Source: Dehalococcoidia bacterium
Lineage (GTDB): Bacteria > Chloroflexota > Dehalococcoidia > UBA2979
DNA length: 64,000 bases
Assembly: GCA_023228825.1 (NCBI GenBank)
Contig: JALOAL010000001.1
Span: 186,001-250,000, forward strand
Direction of reading: 5' to 3'
Each line of letters begins with the position of its first letter. Within the stretch, counting starts at the first letter, position 1. Both the position numbers and the translations under genes were made by a program. Positions 42,052 through 51,012 of the stretch are shown one piece after another. Under the pieces are notes generated by a model. The model searched no databases, was not told where the DNA came from, and saw only the letters and a list, made by a program, of their open reading frames with translations.

Positions 42052-42510
42052 AGTGACTCCTCACAGGGAACGCCGCGAGCCTCGCGGCTGATCTCGCTCG
42101 AACGGACAGGCTACTCGTTGCCACCGCCTTGTGCGACGCGCGCGACGAGCAGCCACGCGGGCGTGCCGAGGCCGGCGACGATGAGGGAGCCACCAGGACC
42201 GTTGCCCGAAGGAGCCGAACATGCTGCGACGGATGAGTGCGAGGGCACCTGTCGCGACCGATCACGTGGGTCCTGCCGTCCCGAGGCCGGCGCGGTCATC
42301 GCACGCCGGGAGGCTGGGAGGGCCGTATAGAGATGGCCGATGACTTCGACACCTTGCCCGAGGAGTAGCGGCCGGATGCCGCGGAGACGGTGCCTGAGGC
42401 CGGAGCCCTTGAACCTCTTGGATCGACGGCGGGAAGGCGTCGGAATGGTGAATATCACAGGGGCGGGCCGCGGGGTCTGTCCGCTTCTTCGGATGCGCTG
42501 ATAGGATCGA
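42052..42510. other. 459-bp gap before SRP RNA
   Basis: No gene is supported. An 11-codon frame MADDFDTLPEE (42333-42368) has a plausible look but no ribosome site. TAGGAT at 42502-42507 is the probable -10 of the SRP RNA promoter; no clear -35 (TTGACA-like) is seen 17 bases upstream. Confidence 0.5.
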
Positions 42511-42781
42511 GGTGGTCGTGCTAGGCGGGGCCTTAGCGGCGCCCTGTACCCGCAATCCGCTACAGCGGGGCTGAATGCCCGTCCGAGAACGATCCTGAAG
42601 GGACTGCGAACGCCAGGCGGCGTTGAGAGCCTGGTCCCGTGCGGCGACGTCCAGTGAACCCCGCCAGGGCCGGAAGGCAGCAACGGTAAGCCGGTAGCGT
42701 CGGGCGCCACGGGGTCGCCGGGCTTGAGCCGGCCAGCGAGAGCAAGCCTGAAGGGCCGTCCGACGGCGGGGCACGACCACC
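42511..42781 (+). ncRNA. ffs: signal recognition particle RNA, long bacterial form
   Basis: The ends pair perfectly over 11 bases, ggtggtcgtgc (42511-42521) with gcacgaccacc (42771-42781). The 5' domain gtgctaggcggggccttagc, then gcaatccgctacagcggggc, matches the Alu domain of Bacillus-type SRP RNA. The helix-8 signature GGCCGGAAGGCAGCA is at about 42670-42684. The RNA works with Ffh and with FtsY (encoded 14 kb downstream) in co-translational membrane targeting. Confidence 0.95.
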
Positions 42782-42819
42782 CCACACACCACTACCACCG
42801 CCCGGTCGAGGAGGCGCAC

Positions 42820-43878
42820 ATGAGCCGCCGTCGTTCGTCCTCGGCCTCGCGGCGGAAGACCGGCGCCCGCAAGCGTGGACCGGATCAGACGCCCCAGCCG
42901 CCTGAGTACCTCAAGCGCCTGGGCGTGCATCCGCGCAAGGCCCTGGGGCAGCATTTCCTCATCGACGAGTTCCTGCTGGGCGATATCGCGGACGCCGCCG
43001 TGCACGATCCCGCCACGCCCGTGCTGGAGATCGGGGCCGGCCCCGGCGGACTGACCGAGGAACTCGCCGCCCGCGCCCAGACCGTCGTCGCCATCGAACT
43101 GGACGAGGACCTCTCCGCCCTCACGCGCGAGCGCCTAAAGCGTTTCGACGGCCTGACCGTGCTGGCCGCCGACGTGATGGAGTTCGAGGCGGTCGAACTA
43201 CTGGAGGAGGCGGGCGTCGCGCCGGAGACTCCGTACGTCGCGGTCGGAAACCTGCCGTACTACATCACCCAGCCGATCGTCCGGAAACTCCTGGAGGCCT
43301 CGGCGCCGCCGGAGCGCATCGTGATCCTCATCCAGCGCGAGGTGGCGCAGCGCATCGTGGGCGGGCCGGGCAAGGAGTCGCTGCTGTCCATGAGCGTGAA
43401 GATGTACGCCGAGCCGCGCATCCTGTTCGAGGTGCCTGAGACGGCCTTCTGGCCCGCGCCCAAGGTGCAGTCCGCAGTGATCGAGATCGTGCGTCTACCC
43501 GCGCCCGCGCTGGACCTCACCCGTGGGGAGATCGAGGCGTTCTTCCACATCGTGCGGGCGGGCTTTGCGCAGCCTCGGAAGCAACTGCACAACAGCATCG
43601 TGGACGAGAGTGGCCTGCCCCGTGACCGCGTGGTCGCCATGCTGGAGGAGGCGGGCGTGGACCCCGTGGCGCGGCCGCAGCACCTGGGCCTGGAGGACTG
43701 GGAGCGCATCTTTCACGCCTTCCAGCGCCAGTTCCCCGGCGAACTCGACGTGACCGAGGGCGCCCGCGACGGAGCGCCGCCGCCCTTCGACCCCGGCGAG
43801 TGGGAGACAGACGAGGCGGACGCCGAGCATGACGCCGGGTACGACGCGGACGCAGAGCCGGAGGACGACCGTGAGTGA
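42820..43878 (+). CDS. rsmA: 16S rRNA (adenine1518/1519-N6)-dimethyltransferase
   Basis: A 352-residue KsgA/RsmA protein. KALGQHFLIDEFLLGDI, the SAM-binding VLEIGAGPGGLTEEL, AIELDEDL, and the catalytic NLPYYI motif are all present, with a C-terminal helical domain. An extra basic N terminus (about 30 residues) and an acidic C-terminal tail (about 45 residues) lengthen it beyond the usual 270. ATG 42820 has GAGGAGG upstream. It overlaps ispE by eight bases, the ksgA-ispE order common in Gram-positive-type genomes. Confidence 0.95.
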   Translation: MSRRRSSSASRRKTGARKRGPDQTPQPPEYLKRLGVHPRKALGQHFLIDEFLLGDIADAAVHDPATPVLEIGAGPGGLTEELAARAQTVVAIELDEDLSALTRERLKRFDGLTVLAADVMEFEAVELLEEAGVAPETPYVAVGNLPYYITQPIVRKLLEASAPPERIVILIQREVAQRIVGGPGKESLLSMSVKMYAEPRILFEVPETAFWPAPKVQSAVIEIVRLPAPALDLTRGEIEAFFHIVRAGFAQPRKQLHNSIVDESGLPRDRVVAMLEEAGVDPVARPQHLGLEDWERIFHAFQRQFPGELDVTEGARDGAPPPFDPGEWETDEADAEHDAGYDADAEPEDDRE

Positions 43879-44800
43879 GGCCACGTCGCTGCGCCTTGTA
43901 GCGCCCGCGAAGATCAACCTGGCGCTGGAGGTGCTGGGCAAGCGGCCGGACGGCTTCCACGAGGTGGAGACCGTCATGACCACCATCGACCTGGCGGACC
44001 GTGTGACCGTGACGCCTCGGGAGACGGGGGCGGGGCTGGAGGTGGTGCTGACCGGCCCCTACGCCGAGGGCATCGACCCGCATGACGACCTTTCGCGCCG
44101 TGCGGCGATCCGGGTGGCGGAGGCCGCGGGGATCGAGCCGGACGTGCGCATCCAGGTGGAAAAGCGCATCCCCTCACCCGGAGGTCTGGGCGGGGGCGCC
44201 TCGGACGCGGCGGCGGTGATCCGGCTGCTCGACCGGCTCTGGGGGCTGCGCTGGAAGATGCCGCGCCTGGAGGCGATCGCGGCCACGCTGGGATCAGACG
44301 TGCCGTTCTTCCTCCACGCCGGCGCCGCACGCTGCACCGGGCGCGGCGAGGTGGTGGAGCCGCTGCGTGACATGCGGCCGCTGCGCCTGCTGGTGCTGTT
44401 GCCGCCGGTGCCGCGCCTGGAGCAGAAGACGGCGAAGCGCTACGCCGCGCTGCATCCGCACGACTTCACGAACGGCGACCGCACGAGGCGCCTCGCGGCA
44501 CGCATCGCGCGTCACGCACCGCCGCCCACGGGCGACCTGGTCAACGCCTTCGAGCGCGTGATCGAACGGACGGACCCGGAACTGGTGGCGCACTACGCGC
44601 GCTACGGGCAGGCGGGGGCGCTGCAACTGCACCTCTGCGGGGCCGGGCCGGCGGTCTACCTCTTTATCCGCGAGGACGCGAAGGCCTCCGAACTGCGGCG
44701 AGACTTCCGGGCCGTGGGCGCGACGGTCTTCGAGGCGCGCACGCTGCGCCGGGACGCCATCGCGATCGAGGAGCGCCCGGCGGAGGCCACCGAGGGGTGA
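43871..44800 (+). CDS. ispE: 4-diphosphocytidyl-2-C-methyl-D-erythritol kinase
   Basis: A 309-residue GHMP kinase of the MEP isoprenoid pathway. APAKINLALEVLGKRPDGFH carries the N-terminal Lys/Asn site, the ATP loop is PSPGGLGGGASDAAAV, and the C-terminal GHMP motif is LHLCGAGPAVYLF. The start is GTG 43871 inside the rsmA end; the longer frame to 43829 was not used. The stop overlaps the next gene as GTGA. Confidence 0.95.
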   Translation: MSEATSLRLVAPAKINLALEVLGKRPDGFHEVETVMTTIDLADRVTVTPRETGAGLEVVLTGPYAEGIDPHDDLSRRAAIRVAEAAGIEPDVRIQVEKRIPSPGGLGGGASDAAAVIRLLDRLWGLRWKMPRLEAIAATLGSDVPFFLHAGAARCTGRGEVVEPLRDMRPLRLLVLLPPVPRLEQKTAKRYAALHPHDFTNGDRTRRLAARIARHAPPPTGDLVNAFERVIERTDPELVAHYARYGQAGALQLHLCGAGPAVYLFIREDAKASELRRDFRAVGATVFEARTLRRDAIAIEERPAEATEG

Positions 44801-45216
44801 ACGCAGACCTGATGCAGAGCCTGCTGGCGGGCTGGGTCTCCGGGGCCGCGGCGGGCCTGGCCACCACAATGCTGGTCCTGGTGTGGCTGGCGCGCAGCCC
44901 GGAACGCGCTCGGCGGCTGCCGATGCAGGTGCGGCTGCCGATCCTGGGCATCGTGGTCGTGAACGCGATGGTGATCACGCTGACGCTGGTGGGGCTGGTG
45001 GCGGGAGCGCTGCACCACAACACCCGCCCCGCAGATGGGAGCGCGGGGCTGTTCCCCGTAACCCTGGCCGCCATCGTGCTGGCGTCCGCCGCCCTCTACG
45101 CCTTCGTCCGGGGCCGCATCCGGAGCGCGGAGGCGCCGCTGGTGCTGGGCAGCCTGCTGGTCTTCGGCCTCGCCTTCGGCGGCATGCTGCCGTGGCTCGC
45201 GGGGATCGAGGTCTAG
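44797..45216 (+). CDS. four-helix hypothetical membrane protein
   Basis: A 139-residue protein starting GTG 44797, coupled to ispE by GTGA. Four hydrophobic segments (about 9-31, 46-69, 82-105, 114-134) are separated by short charged loops. No family recognised; there are no conserved catalytic residues in the helices. Confidence 0.65.
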   Translation: MNADLMQSLLAGWVSGAAAGLATTMLVLVWLARSPERARRLPMQVRLPILGIVVVNAMVITLTLVGLVAGALHHNTRPADGSAGLFPVTLAAIVLASAALYAFVRGRIRSAEAPLVLGSLLVFGLAFGGMLPWLAGIEV

Positions 45217-45323
45217 CGGGCGGCCGCGTGGCGGGCGGGCTCGGGAACGGGTAGCCCTCACGCGGGCGGCCTCGTAGACTCGGGCGAGCCTCGCCGGCCG
45301 CGGGACGGCATGATGGATGTGGG

Positions 45324-46121
45324 GTGGGCGTCACCGGGACACGGGGCGCACCACAGCGGGGCGACCGCCCAGAGGAGGGCTCACTGGAACTCCACGACGG
45401 ACTCCAGGGTTCGATCATCGAGATGCACGTGCACACGAATCCGGCCTCGTCGGATTCGATGCTCGATCCCCACGAGTTGATCACGCTTGCCCAGGACATG
45501 GGCCTGACCGGCGTGAACATGACCGAACACGACAAGGTGCTGGAGTCGCACCAGCAGAAGGCCTTCCGCGAGCAGTACCCGGACTTCTTCATCAACTTCG
45601 GGATGGAAGTCTCCACGGACATGGGCCACATGATCGCCGTGGGGCTGCCCACCTACCTGCAGGGCATCCGCAAGGCCGCCAAACTGCGCGAGGAGTTGGA
45701 CCGCCTGGGCGGCTACCTGATCGTCGCGCACCCGTTCCGCCGCCTGTTCGACCCGGTCACCGCCATGCGCACGGGCGAGAAGTTCGAACTGACGCCGGAG
45801 CAGGCCGCGGAGACCATGCCGGTCTTCAAACTCGTCCACGCGATCGAGATCGGTAATGGGGCCAACACGCCGCAGGAGAACTACTTCGCGGCGGAGGTCG
45901 CGCAGATCCTGGGCATCCCCGGCACCGGCGGCTCGGACGCGCACTCCACCAGCGGCATCGCTACCTTCGCCACCGGCTTCGAGAAGCACGTCACCACCCC
46001 GGAGGAGTTCCTGGAGGAACTACACGGCGGACGTTTCGAGGCCATCCACCGTACGCGCGAGAAGCGCTGGGTACGCCTCGAACAGGGCTCCATCGAAGAA
46101 GCCACCGGCTCCCCGGACTGA
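45324..46121 (+). CDS. PHP-domain metal-dependent hydrolase
   Basis: A PHP-fold protein of up to 265 residues. Metal ligands are in EMHVHTNPAS (HxH), NMTEHDKV, EVSTD, VAHPFRR and the final GGSDAHSTSG. Likely roles are phosphoesterase or histidinol-phosphatase-like; the substrate cannot be told. GTG 45324 is the only standard start ahead of the fold but lacks a ribosome site. An in-frame CTG at 45384 directly follows GAGGAGGG and would give 245 residues. The true start may be that CTG. Confidence 0.85.
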   Translation: MGVTGTRGAPQRGDRPEEGSLELHDGLQGSIIEMHVHTNPASSDSMLDPHELITLAQDMGLTGVNMTEHDKVLESHQQKAFREQYPDFFINFGMEVSTDMGHMIAVGLPTYLQGIRKAAKLREELDRLGGYLIVAHPFRRLFDPVTAMRTGEKFELTPEQAAETMPVFKLVHAIEIGNGANTPQENYFAAEVAQILGIPGTGGSDAHSTSGIATFATGFEKHVTTPEEFLEELHGGRFEAIHRTREKRWVRLEQGSIEEATGSPD

Positions 46122-46222
46122 CGCGCGGCGCTGATGACATCTCCTGACCGTGGCTGCGGGAGAGATCCCGTAGACTGACACTGCGCCCGGCACCCCACCG
46201 CGCGCCTGGAATCGCCTGGCGC

Positions 46223-49036
46223 ATGCTCGACGAATTCGTCGCCCTCGACCTGGAGACCACCGGGCTCAGCCTGGAGTCCGACCTCATCATCGAGGTGGGC
46301 GCCACGCGCTTTGACCGCTCCGGCCGCTTCCAGAACTACCGCACGTTCATCAACCCCGGCCGCCACATCCCCCCGGAAGTGGTGGAACTGACCGGCATCT
46401 CTGACGCGGACGTCGCGGACGCCCCTCGGTTCTCGGAGGTGCGGGAGACGCTGCGCGAGTTCCTGGGGACGCGGGCGGTGGTGGGCCAGAACATCGCGTT
46501 CGACCTGGCGTTCCTCAATGCCGAGCAACTCGTCCCGCCCGGCCCGGCGTTCGACACGTGGGAACTCGCCTCCGTCCTCCTGCCCACGGCGGACCGCCTG
46601 GGCCTGGGCGCGATCGCGGAGATCCTGGGCGTGCACATGCCCGTGGCCCACCGAGCGCTCGCAGACGCCGAGGCCACGCGTGACGTGTTCCTCGCGCTGC
46701 TGCGCCGCCTCGAGGCGATGCCGCGCTCGCTGCTGGTGGAACTGCGCGGCTTCGCCGGCCGCGCGGGCTGGTCCGTGACCCCACTGCTGGAGGACGCCCT
46801 GGAGCGCGCCGGCGCCGGCACGATCAGCCCGGAGGAGGCGCGCGCGGTGATGGCCACGCTGCCGATCCTGCCGCCGTCCGCCTCGTACCCTGCGCTCGTG
46901 CCGCGCGAGCCCCGCATCCGCGTGCAGCCGCGCGAGGTGGACGAGGTCTTCGCGATCGCGGCGCAGCGCCCGGACCTGATGCTCGCCTTCGAACGGCGGA
47001 GCGGGCAGGAGGAGATGGCGCGCGCGGTAGCGGAACACTTGCGAGACGGCGGCTACCTGGCGGTGGAGGCCGGGACGGGGACCGGCAAGTCCCTGGCGTA
47101 CCTGGTGCCGGCGCTGCTCCACGCCATGCGCAACGACGACCGCGTGGTGGTCTCCACGCACACGCGCAACCTGCAGGACCAACTGGCCGGCAAGGACGCT
47201 CCCGCCGCCGCCGCGCTGGTGGAGGCCTACCTGGACGCGCCGGGTGCGGCGCGCGTGGCCGTCCTGAAGGGACGCTCCAACTACCTCTGCCTGGAGCGCT
47301 GGGCGCAGGTGCGCCAGGACCCCGCGCCCCGAGGCGAGGCGGAGGTGCGCCTCTTCGCCCGCGTGGCGGCGTGGCTCCCGGAGACGGAGACGGGCGACCT
47401 GGCGGAGTTGTACATGACTTCCCAGGAACAGCCGTGGTGGCCACAGATCTCGGCTGAGAGCAACGACTGCCTGGCGCGTCGCTGCTCGTACGTGCGCGAG
47501 GGCACGTGCTTCCTCTGGCGCGCCCGGCAGCGGGCGGCGGCGGCGCACATCGTGATCGCGAACCACTCGCTCCTGCTTGCCAATGCCGCGCGGGACGACC
47601 AGGTGCTGCCGTCCTTCAACCACCTGGTGGTCGACGAGGCGCACCGCCTGGAGGATGTGGCCACGCAGCACTTCGGCGCCACGCTCTCCACCCGCGACCT
47701 GCGTGACCTGGTGGAGTCCCTGAGCATCACGGCCCGCGGCGGTGAACCGGGCTTCGCAAGGCGGCTCCAGGGCCTGGCCGGCGGCGCCGAGGCGCTCGCA
47801 CTCTCGCCTGCGGCGGGCCTCGCACCGCTCGCCACGCAGATCGACACCGCCGCCACCGGCACCCGCGACGAAGTGCGCTCGTTCATGGAGGCGCTGCGCG
47901 GCTTCGTGGACGAGGCGATGGACGACGCCACGCCTCGACGCGACGTCTCCCTCACCCCGGCGCGTCGAGGCCAGGCGTCCTGGGAGGAGGTCGAGACCGT
48001 CGCGGTCACGCTGGACCTGGGCCTGCGCGTGCTGGGCGAGCGCCTGACGCAGGTGCGAGAGACGGTCGCCAGCATGACGGAGGGCGGCGTGGTGCTGCCG
48101 GAGGACCTGAAGGTGGAGGCGAACCGCCACGCGGAGGCGCTCGCCGCCGCTCGGGACACCGTGCAGCGCACGGTGCTGCGGCCGCACCGCGACGACGTGG
48201 CCTGGGTGACCCGCGCCGAGGGCGACGTGCGTATCGGCCGCGCCCCGCTGGAGGTGGCTCCACACCTGGCAAAGGAAATCTGGGCCGGGCGGGAGTCCGT
48301 GATGGCCACCAGCGCCACGCTGGCGGCGGGCGCATCGTTCGACTTCGCCACGCAGCGCCTGGGCCTGGACGAGGCGGACACGCTGATCGTGCCCTCGCCG
48401 TACGACTACCGCCGCGCCGTGCTGGCCCTGCTGGCGGAGGAACTCCCGGACCCCGGGATGCCCTCGTACGACACGTCGCTCCAGCAGACCATCGGGTCGC
48501 TGGTGCGGGCGAGCCAGGGGCGCACGCTGGTGCTGTTCACGTCGCATGCGGCCGTGCGAGCCACCGCCGCAGCCCTGCGCGACTCGCTGGCGCAGGACGA
48601 GATCAGTGTGCTGGCCCAGGGCGTGGACGGCTCGCCCACGCGCCTGCTGCGCCTGCTGAACGAGCGCCCGCGCTCGGTCATCCTGGGCACCGCCGCCTTC
48701 TGGGAGGGGATCGACGTGCCGGGAGAGGCGCTCTCCCAGATCGTGATCGCGCGCCTGCCGTTCCCGGTGCCGACGGACCCGATCTACGAGGGCCGCTCCG
48801 GCCAGTTCGACGACCCCTTCGCCGAGTTCGCCCTGCCCCAGGCGGTGCTGCGCTTCCGCCAGGGCTTCGGACGCCTGATCCGCGGCTCCACGGATCGAGG
48901 CGTCTTCGTGGTGCTGGACAGCCGCATCGTGCGCCGCCAGTACGGCGAGGCGTTCCTGGACGGCCTGCCGGACTGCGAGGTGCGCACGTTGCGCGCTGCA
49001 GACCTGGCCGCCCACGTGGAACGATGGCTGATGTGA
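46223..49036 (+). CDS. dinG: exonuclease-DinG helicase fusion
   Basis: A 937-residue protein. Residues 1-175 are a DnaQ-like 3'-5' exonuclease with DLETTG (Exo I), NIAFDLAFLN (Exo II) and AHRALADAEAT (Exo III). From about 245 on is an XPD/DinG superfamily 2 helicase with Walker A EAGTGTGKS (about 280) and DEAH in VVDEAHRLED (about 470). Four Cys (about 355, 415, 420, 429) lie in the position of the XPD-type iron-sulphur cluster. C-terminal GTAAFWEGIDVPGEAL and RQGFGRLIRGSTDRG are motifs V/VI. It probably processes DNA flaps, D-loops or damaged DNA. Start ATG 46223. Confidence 0.93.
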   Translation: MLDEFVALDLETTGLSLESDLIIEVGATRFDRSGRFQNYRTFINPGRHIPPEVVELTGISDADVADAPRFSEVRETLREFLGTRAVVGQNIAFDLAFLNAEQLVPPGPAFDTWELASVLLPTADRLGLGAIAEILGVHMPVAHRALADAEATRDVFLALLRRLEAMPRSLLVELRGFAGRAGWSVTPLLEDALERAGAGTISPEEARAVMATLPILPPSASYPALVPREPRIRVQPREVDEVFAIAAQRPDLMLAFERRSGQEEMARAVAEHLRDGGYLAVEAGTGTGKSLAYLVPALLHAMRNDDRVVVSTHTRNLQDQLAGKDAPAAAALVEAYLDAPGAARVAVLKGRSNYLCLERWAQVRQDPAPRGEAEVRLFARVAAWLPETETGDLAELYMTSQEQPWWPQISAESNDCLARRCSYVREGTCFLWRARQRAAAAHIVIANHSLLLANAARDDQVLPSFNHLVVDEAHRLEDVATQHFGATLSTRDLRDLVESLSITARGGEPGFARRLQGLAGGAEALALSPAAGLAPLATQIDTAATGTRDEVRSFMEALRGFVDEAMDDATPRRDVSLTPARRGQASWEEVETVAVTLDLGLRVLGERLTQVRETVASMTEGGVVLPEDLKVEANRHAEALAAARDTVQRTVLRPHRDDVAWVTRAEGDVRIGRAPLEVAPHLAKEIWAGRESVMATSATLAAGASFDFATQRLGLDEADTLIVPSPYDYRRAVLALLAEELPDPGMPSYDTSLQQTIGSLVRASQGRTLVLFTSHAAVRATAAALRDSLAQDEISVLAQGVDGSPTRLLRLLNERPRSVILGTAAFWEGIDVPGEALSQIVIARLPFPVPTDPIYEGRSGQFDDPFAEFALPQAVLRFRQGFGRLIRGSTDRGVFVVLDSRIVRRQYGEAFLDGLPDCEVRTLRAADLAAHVERWLM

Positions 49037-49545
49037 CCGAGGCCGGCCCCTCCTCCAGCACGCCGCGCAGCGGCGTCTGGGCGCGCTACCTGGGCGTATC
49101 GCTCGTCCGCGCCACGCCGCAAGAGGTGGCCGCAGACCCCGCACTCCTGCGAGGGCTGACGGACGGCTGGGACCGCTCGGCGGAACCGGTGCTGCCCGAC
49201 GCGCCCGCTCGGGCGGAGTGGTACCGCATCCGCGAGCGCGGCGCGGACGTGGGCGTCGCCATCGTGCTGCGCGGCTGCCTGGAGCCGGACGAGGGCACGC
49301 TGCTCGCCGTCTCCGTGGCCCGCGAGGCGCGGGGCCGGGCGTGCGCGACGAAGGCGCTGCTGGCCACGGAGCGCCGGCTGATCGCGGAGGGCGCGCGCCG
49401 GATGCTCGTGCGCGTGCCTCGGACGAACGGTCGCGGCTTCTACTTCACGTTGCGCGCGGGCTTCACGCCCGTGCCGTCGCACGAACGCCCTGACGACCCC
49501 GGCGACGCCACCTGGTTCTCGCGGAAACCCCCGCGAGGCGAGTAA
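49024..49545 (+). CDS. GNAT-family N-acetyltransferase
   Basis: A 173-residue protein. The acetyl-CoA loop is EARGRACATKALLATERRLI (R/Q-x-x-G-x-A type), and the C-terminal strand GRGFYFTLRAGFTPVP carries the conserved Tyr/Phe. The first 50 residues are variable. The acceptor substrate is unknown. It overlaps the helicase gene by 13 bases. Confidence 0.8.
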   Translation: MADVTEAGPSSSTPRSGVWARYLGVSLVRATPQEVAADPALLRGLTDGWDRSAEPVLPDAPARAEWYRIRERGADVGVAIVLRGCLEPDEGTLLAVSVAREARGRACATKALLATERRLIAEGARRMLVRVPRTNGRGFYFTLRAGFTPVPSHERPDDPGDATWFSRKPPRGE

Positions 49546-49628
49546 GCCCTTCAGCCCGATCGAGCGCTCCAGATCCCATCCGCAGTGACGTACAATCGGG
49601 ATATATCGAGATGTACAGGAGTCACTTC

Positions 49629-49904
49629 ATGGCAGAGGTGGGGATCACAGAACTGCGTCGCACGCTGAAAGACTGGGTTGACCGCGTCCGATCCGGTGAC
49701 GAGGTGATCGTCACCGACCGTGGCAGGGCCGTTGCTCGCCTCACCTCGATCGAGGCGGCGCCGCTTATCGATCGACTGGTGGCAGCAGGGCGTGTGAGCC
49801 GGCCGACCGGGGCCGAACGCCCTCGCGCCAGTCGAGAGCGCCGCATCCGCGCGGATGGTGAGGTCTCCGCGCTAGTCACCGAGGCGCGAGACGCCCGCCG
49901 GTGA
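49629..49904 (+). CDS. vapB: VapB/Phd-type antitoxin
   Basis: A 91-residue protein. MAEVGITELRRTLKDWVDRV and DEVIVTDRGRAVARL form the Phd/YefM DNA-binding fold. The basic C-terminal half would wrap the toxin. ATG 49629 has AGGAG upstream; an in-frame start at 49611 is less likely. An AT-rich palindromic patch at 49594-49610 could be its operator. It overlaps the toxin as GTGA. Confidence 0.85.
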   Translation: MAEVGITELRRTLKDWVDRVRSGDEVIVTDRGRAVARLTSIEAAPLIDRLVAAGRVSRPTGAERPRASRERRIRADGEVSALVTEARDARR

Positions 49905-50335
49905 CGCTGGCCTACTTCGACGCGAGCGCGCTGGTCAAACTCTTCATCGACGAGACTGGCAGCGAAGACGTCGCGCTGCTCTGGGACGGCGCCGACGCGG
50001 TGGTCACCAGCCGCCTCGCTCAAACCGAGGTCCGCGTGGCGCTCGCCGCTGCGCACCGGGCGCAACGGCTGGACGACGGTGCGTATCTGGCGGCGAAAGG
50101 CAGTTGGGAGCGCTACCGGGCCGCCGTCCGGATGGTCGAGGTCACCGCTGAACTCGCGGAGGTAGCGGCGGAGGTCGCGGAGGCCCATTCTCTGACGGCG
50201 CTCGACGCGGTCCACCTGGCCAGTGCGATCCTGTTCGCCAGCACCCCGCTCGTGGTCGCCACGTGGGACGCTCGGCTGCTGGTGGCGACACAATCGTTGG
50301 GTATCTCCACCCTGCCCGCGCACATCGAGGCCTGA
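49901..50335 (+). CDS. vapC: VapC-type PIN-domain toxin
   Basis: A 144-residue PIN ribonuclease. Acidic residues are in YFDASALVKLF (first Asp), TEVRVALA (Glu), LTALDAVHLASAIL (Asp) and VATWDARLL (Asp). VapC toxins cleave specific RNAs such as tRNA and are held inactive by VapB. Start GTG 49901. All four acidic positions are kept, so it should be active. Confidence 0.88.
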   Translation: MTLAYFDASALVKLFIDETGSEDVALLWDGADAVVTSRLAQTEVRVALAAAHRAQRLDDGAYLAAKGSWERYRAAVRMVEVTAELAEVAAEVAEAHSLTALDAVHLASAILFASTPLVVATWDARLLVATQSLGISTLPAHIEA

Positions 50336-50352
50336 CCTCGCGAGAGCCCCCG

Positions 50353-50640
50353 TTAGTCCTCGTGGTCGGCGCGCTTCTCGGCGGCCCGGTCGCGGCGTTG
50401 CTGGCGCTCGAGGGCCTGGCGTCGGCGCTGCTCGAAGGCGTCGCGCGCCCATGAGCGCCACCACCACACGAGCGAGACCGCGATGCCGATGAACATGAGG
50501 AGGTCCACGGCGTCCAGCGCGCCGGGGCCGAAGTTGTCGGAGGCCACGCGCCCCGCGAACAGTCCGAGGACGAACAGGAAGAAGTAGCGCATCCGGGACG
50601 GACGCCCGGCGGGCTGATCAGCGGGGCGCTGCTTGCTCAC
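50353..50640 (-). CDS. small membrane protein of unknown function
   Basis: A 95-residue protein starting GTG 50640. Two hydrophobic segments (about 17-33 and 42-60, the latter LLMFIGIAVSLVWWW) are followed by a highly charged Arg/Gln/Glu C-terminal helix. It follows the zinc-ribbon gene by three bases. No family recognised. Confidence 0.6.
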   Translation of the reverse strand: MSKQRPADQPAGRPSRMRYFFLFVLGLFAGRVASDNFGPGALDAVDLLMFIGIAVSLVWWWRSWARDAFEQRRRQALERQQRRDRAAEKRADHED

Positions 50641-50643
50641 GGG

Positions 50644-51012
50644 CTAATCGTCCTCGACGCGGCGGAAGGGGCGGCGCTCGGACGGGGCGGGGGGCGAGGG
50701 TGGCGGGAGCGGGAGTTCGTCGCCGAAGAGGGTACGGACCATGGACTCCGCGCGGGCTCGGCCCGGCCCCACGGCGGCCTCCGCCGTGCGACGCTCCGCC
50801 TCGATGCAGTCGCCGCAGTGCGTCTCCACGCCCAGCGACTCACCCAGGACGGCGTCCCCGCAGTCCTTGCCGGCCATCCCGGAGTCCGCGTTGTACGGGC
50901 TGAGGTGGAAGTAGCGTCCGCAAGAGAAGCACTCAGAGAGCCAGAGGGAGGCCTCCGCCACTTCGCCGCAGACGGCGCACGTCAGGTCGTCCTGGGCCGG
51001 TGTACCCGCCAT
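50644..51012 (-). CDS. small Cys-rich (zinc-ribbon-like) hypothetical protein
   Basis: A 122-residue protein. LTCAVCGEV and SECFSCGRYFHLSP form a CxxC...CxxC zinc ribbon, with further Cys in KDCGDAVLG and ETHCGDCIEAE. A Pro-rich stretch precedes a basic C-terminal end. It probably binds zinc; the partner is unknown. ATG 51012 overlaps the stop of the CCA-adding enzyme by one base (TGATG), so both are translated together. Confidence 0.65.
   Translation of the reverse strand: MAGTPAQDDLTCAVCGEVAEASLWLSECFSCGRYFHLSPYNADSGMAGKDCGDAVLGESLGVETHCGDCIEAERRTAEAAVGPGRARAESMVRTLFGDELPLPPPSPPAPSERRPFRRVEDD

Noticed and set aside
42333..42368. 11-codon frame MADDFDTLPEE before SRP RNA
   Set aside because: No ribosome site, and an 11-codon frame is expected by chance.
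45881..49144. 1087-codon open frame on the minus strand
   Set aside because: It is antisense to the exonuclease-DinG gene; the product is a His/Arg/Gln-rich shadow with no recognisable domain, typical of high-GC antisense frames.
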